A DNA stretch of 6,584 nucleotides from Candidatus Brocadiia bacterium (GTDB lineage Bacteria > Planctomycetota > PUPC01 > DSUN01): assembly GCA_016782825.1 (NCBI GenBank), contig JADHXT010000206.1, positions 1 through 6,584 of the forward strand. Reading direction: 5' to 3'. The notes beneath the pieces are model-generated. The model worked only from the letters and a program-made list of their open reading frames with translations, was not told where the DNA came from and did no database searches. Positions 6,100-6,584 of the stretch are shown in pieces (the first letter of the stretch is position 1; each line of letters opens with the position of its first letter). The position numbers and the translations under genes are program-made.

Positions 6100-6144
6100 G
6101 AGGTTCATCTTCTTGTGTCCATTGCAGTTACGGGGTTTGGGCCT

Positions 6145-6584
6145 ATGCCGCGCCGCCGTGGATTCACGATCGTCGAGCTGCTCGTCACCATCGGCGTCCT
6201 CGTGCTGCTCGCCGCCATCGGATTCCCTGCGTTCACGGGCATCCGACGCAGCCAGCGCAACAAGCGCGTGGCCAACGCCATCAGCACACTCTCCGTGGCC
6301 ATCGAGAACTATCAGAACGACTACGGCATCTATCCCCCCGCCGACGAGCCGCCGAACGACCTGAACAAGGGCAACCGCGCGCTCGTCCACTGGTTCACGG
6401 AAGGCGAGGCCGCCGGCGGCCGCAGCGCCCCCTACCTGCCCTCCGCCTACTACGACGCGGACAAGCAGATCGAGGGCGAGGTGCTCCTCGACGAATGGGA
6501 GCGCCCCTACATCTACTTCGACACCGCGGCCATGCGAGAGAAGAACAGCGATGATAGCGACTTCTCCCACACCTACGACCTCCG
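6145..6584 (+). CDS. GspG-like pseudopilin, N-terminal part (cut by window edge)
   Basis: The 146 visible residues are a type II secretion / type IV pilus-like pseudopilin. A very short basic leader, MPRRRG, is cut before Phe7 to give mature FTIVE with Glu5 (Glu11), followed by a hydrophobic helix to about residue 30. A long helix continues with SQRNKRVANAISTLSVAIEN, leading to the YQNDYGIYPP motif (56-65), which is usual in major-pseudopilin (GspG) relatives. Further on, LLDEWERPYIYFD (114-126) corresponds to the D-x-W-G-x-P-Y motif of GspG, with Glu-Arg where Gly-Asn is common. The frame runs off the right edge without a stop. The ATG at 6145 is chosen because it gives the shortest leader with the processing site; only a weak GGGG (6132-6135) precedes it. 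It has its own promoter and is divergent from the MFS operon. Whether it is a core T2SS subunit or one of many stand-alone paralogues cannot be decided here. Confidence 0.88.
   Translation, partial: MPRRRGFTIVELLVTIGVLVLLAAIGFPAFTGIRRSQRNKRVANAISTLSVAIENYQNDYGIYPPADEPPNDLNKGNRALVHWFTEGEAAGGRSAPYLPSAYYDADKQIEGEVLLDEWERPYIYFDTAAMREKNSDDSDFSHTYDL

Larger units (their letters stand above)
5864..6144. other. Divergent intergenic control region, 281 nt
   Basis: This gap separates the MFS-Aas-lipoprotein block from the second pseudopilin gene. It holds one predicted promoter on each strand, a palindrome inside the minus-strand promoter and a set of 11-bp-phased repeats before the plus-strand promoter. 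The part from about 5940 to 6025 is GC-rich with nothing recognisable. From about 6031 to 6060 it becomes clearly richer in A and T than its surroundings. No small coding sequence or RNA gene was recognised. Confidence 0.7.

Noticed and set aside
2993..6364. An uninterrupted 1123-codon frame on the plus strand, antisense to the Aas-like and MFS genes and running into the second pseudopilin
   Set aside because: Its translation is rich in His, Arg, Gly, Ala and Val with no recognisable domain, and it overlaps genes with clear families on the other strand. Long antisense frames are expected where GC-rich codon use leaves few stop codons.

Overview
This is a GC-rich bacterial window with five protein-coding genes and tight intergenic regions. 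Two genes encode type IV pilin-like (pseudopilin/prepilin) proteins. One is of the type with a C-terminal H-X9-DG-like signature, which occurs in large paralogous sets in Planctomycetes, Lentisphaerae and related phyla. Together with the fused acyltransferase-ACP-ligase, this suggests a PVC-superphylum or allied bacterium. That is an inference from gene types and base composition; there is no rRNA or other taxonomic marker here.

Layout, left to right. (1) 1-363, minus strand: N-terminal part of a PLP-dependent cysteine desulfurase-like enzyme, cut by the window edge. (2) 364-519: short divergent control region with two well-formed, opposed sigma-70-like promoters. (3) 520-1314, plus strand: prepilin-type protein with a strong Shine-Dalgarno sequence. 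(4) 1339-5863, minus strand: a three-gene block transcribed in the order MFS transporter, then an 878-residue LPLAT-ACP-AMP-ligase (Aas-like) protein, then a small ankyrin-repeat lipoprotein. Gaps are 27 nt and 7 nt, so the genes are very probably one operon. A near-consensus promoter (TTGACA, 16 nt, TAGAAT) sits about 40 nt upstream of the MFS start. (5) 5864-6144: divergent control region holding that promoter and, on the plus strand, a second promoter preceded by 11-bp-phased TTACAT repeats. (6) 6145 to the right edge, plus strand: a second, GspG-like pseudopilin, cut by the edge.

How the genes may work together: the large central protein carries a phospholipid/lysophospholipid acyltransferase domain, its own acyl carrier protein and a ligase domain that closely follows E. 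coli Aas motif by motif. It could therefore activate a free fatty acid, load it on its own ACP and acylate a lysophospholipid in one chain. The upstream MFS gene recalls the E. coli lplT-aas operon, but its sequence does not look like LplT, so a role in moving lysolipids or fatty acids is only a hypothesis. The lipoprotein would sit in the envelope. The prepilin genes are on the opposite strand with their own promoters and need not be functionally linked.

No RNA genes, CRISPR arrays, insertion sequences, attachment sites or convincing terminators were seen.
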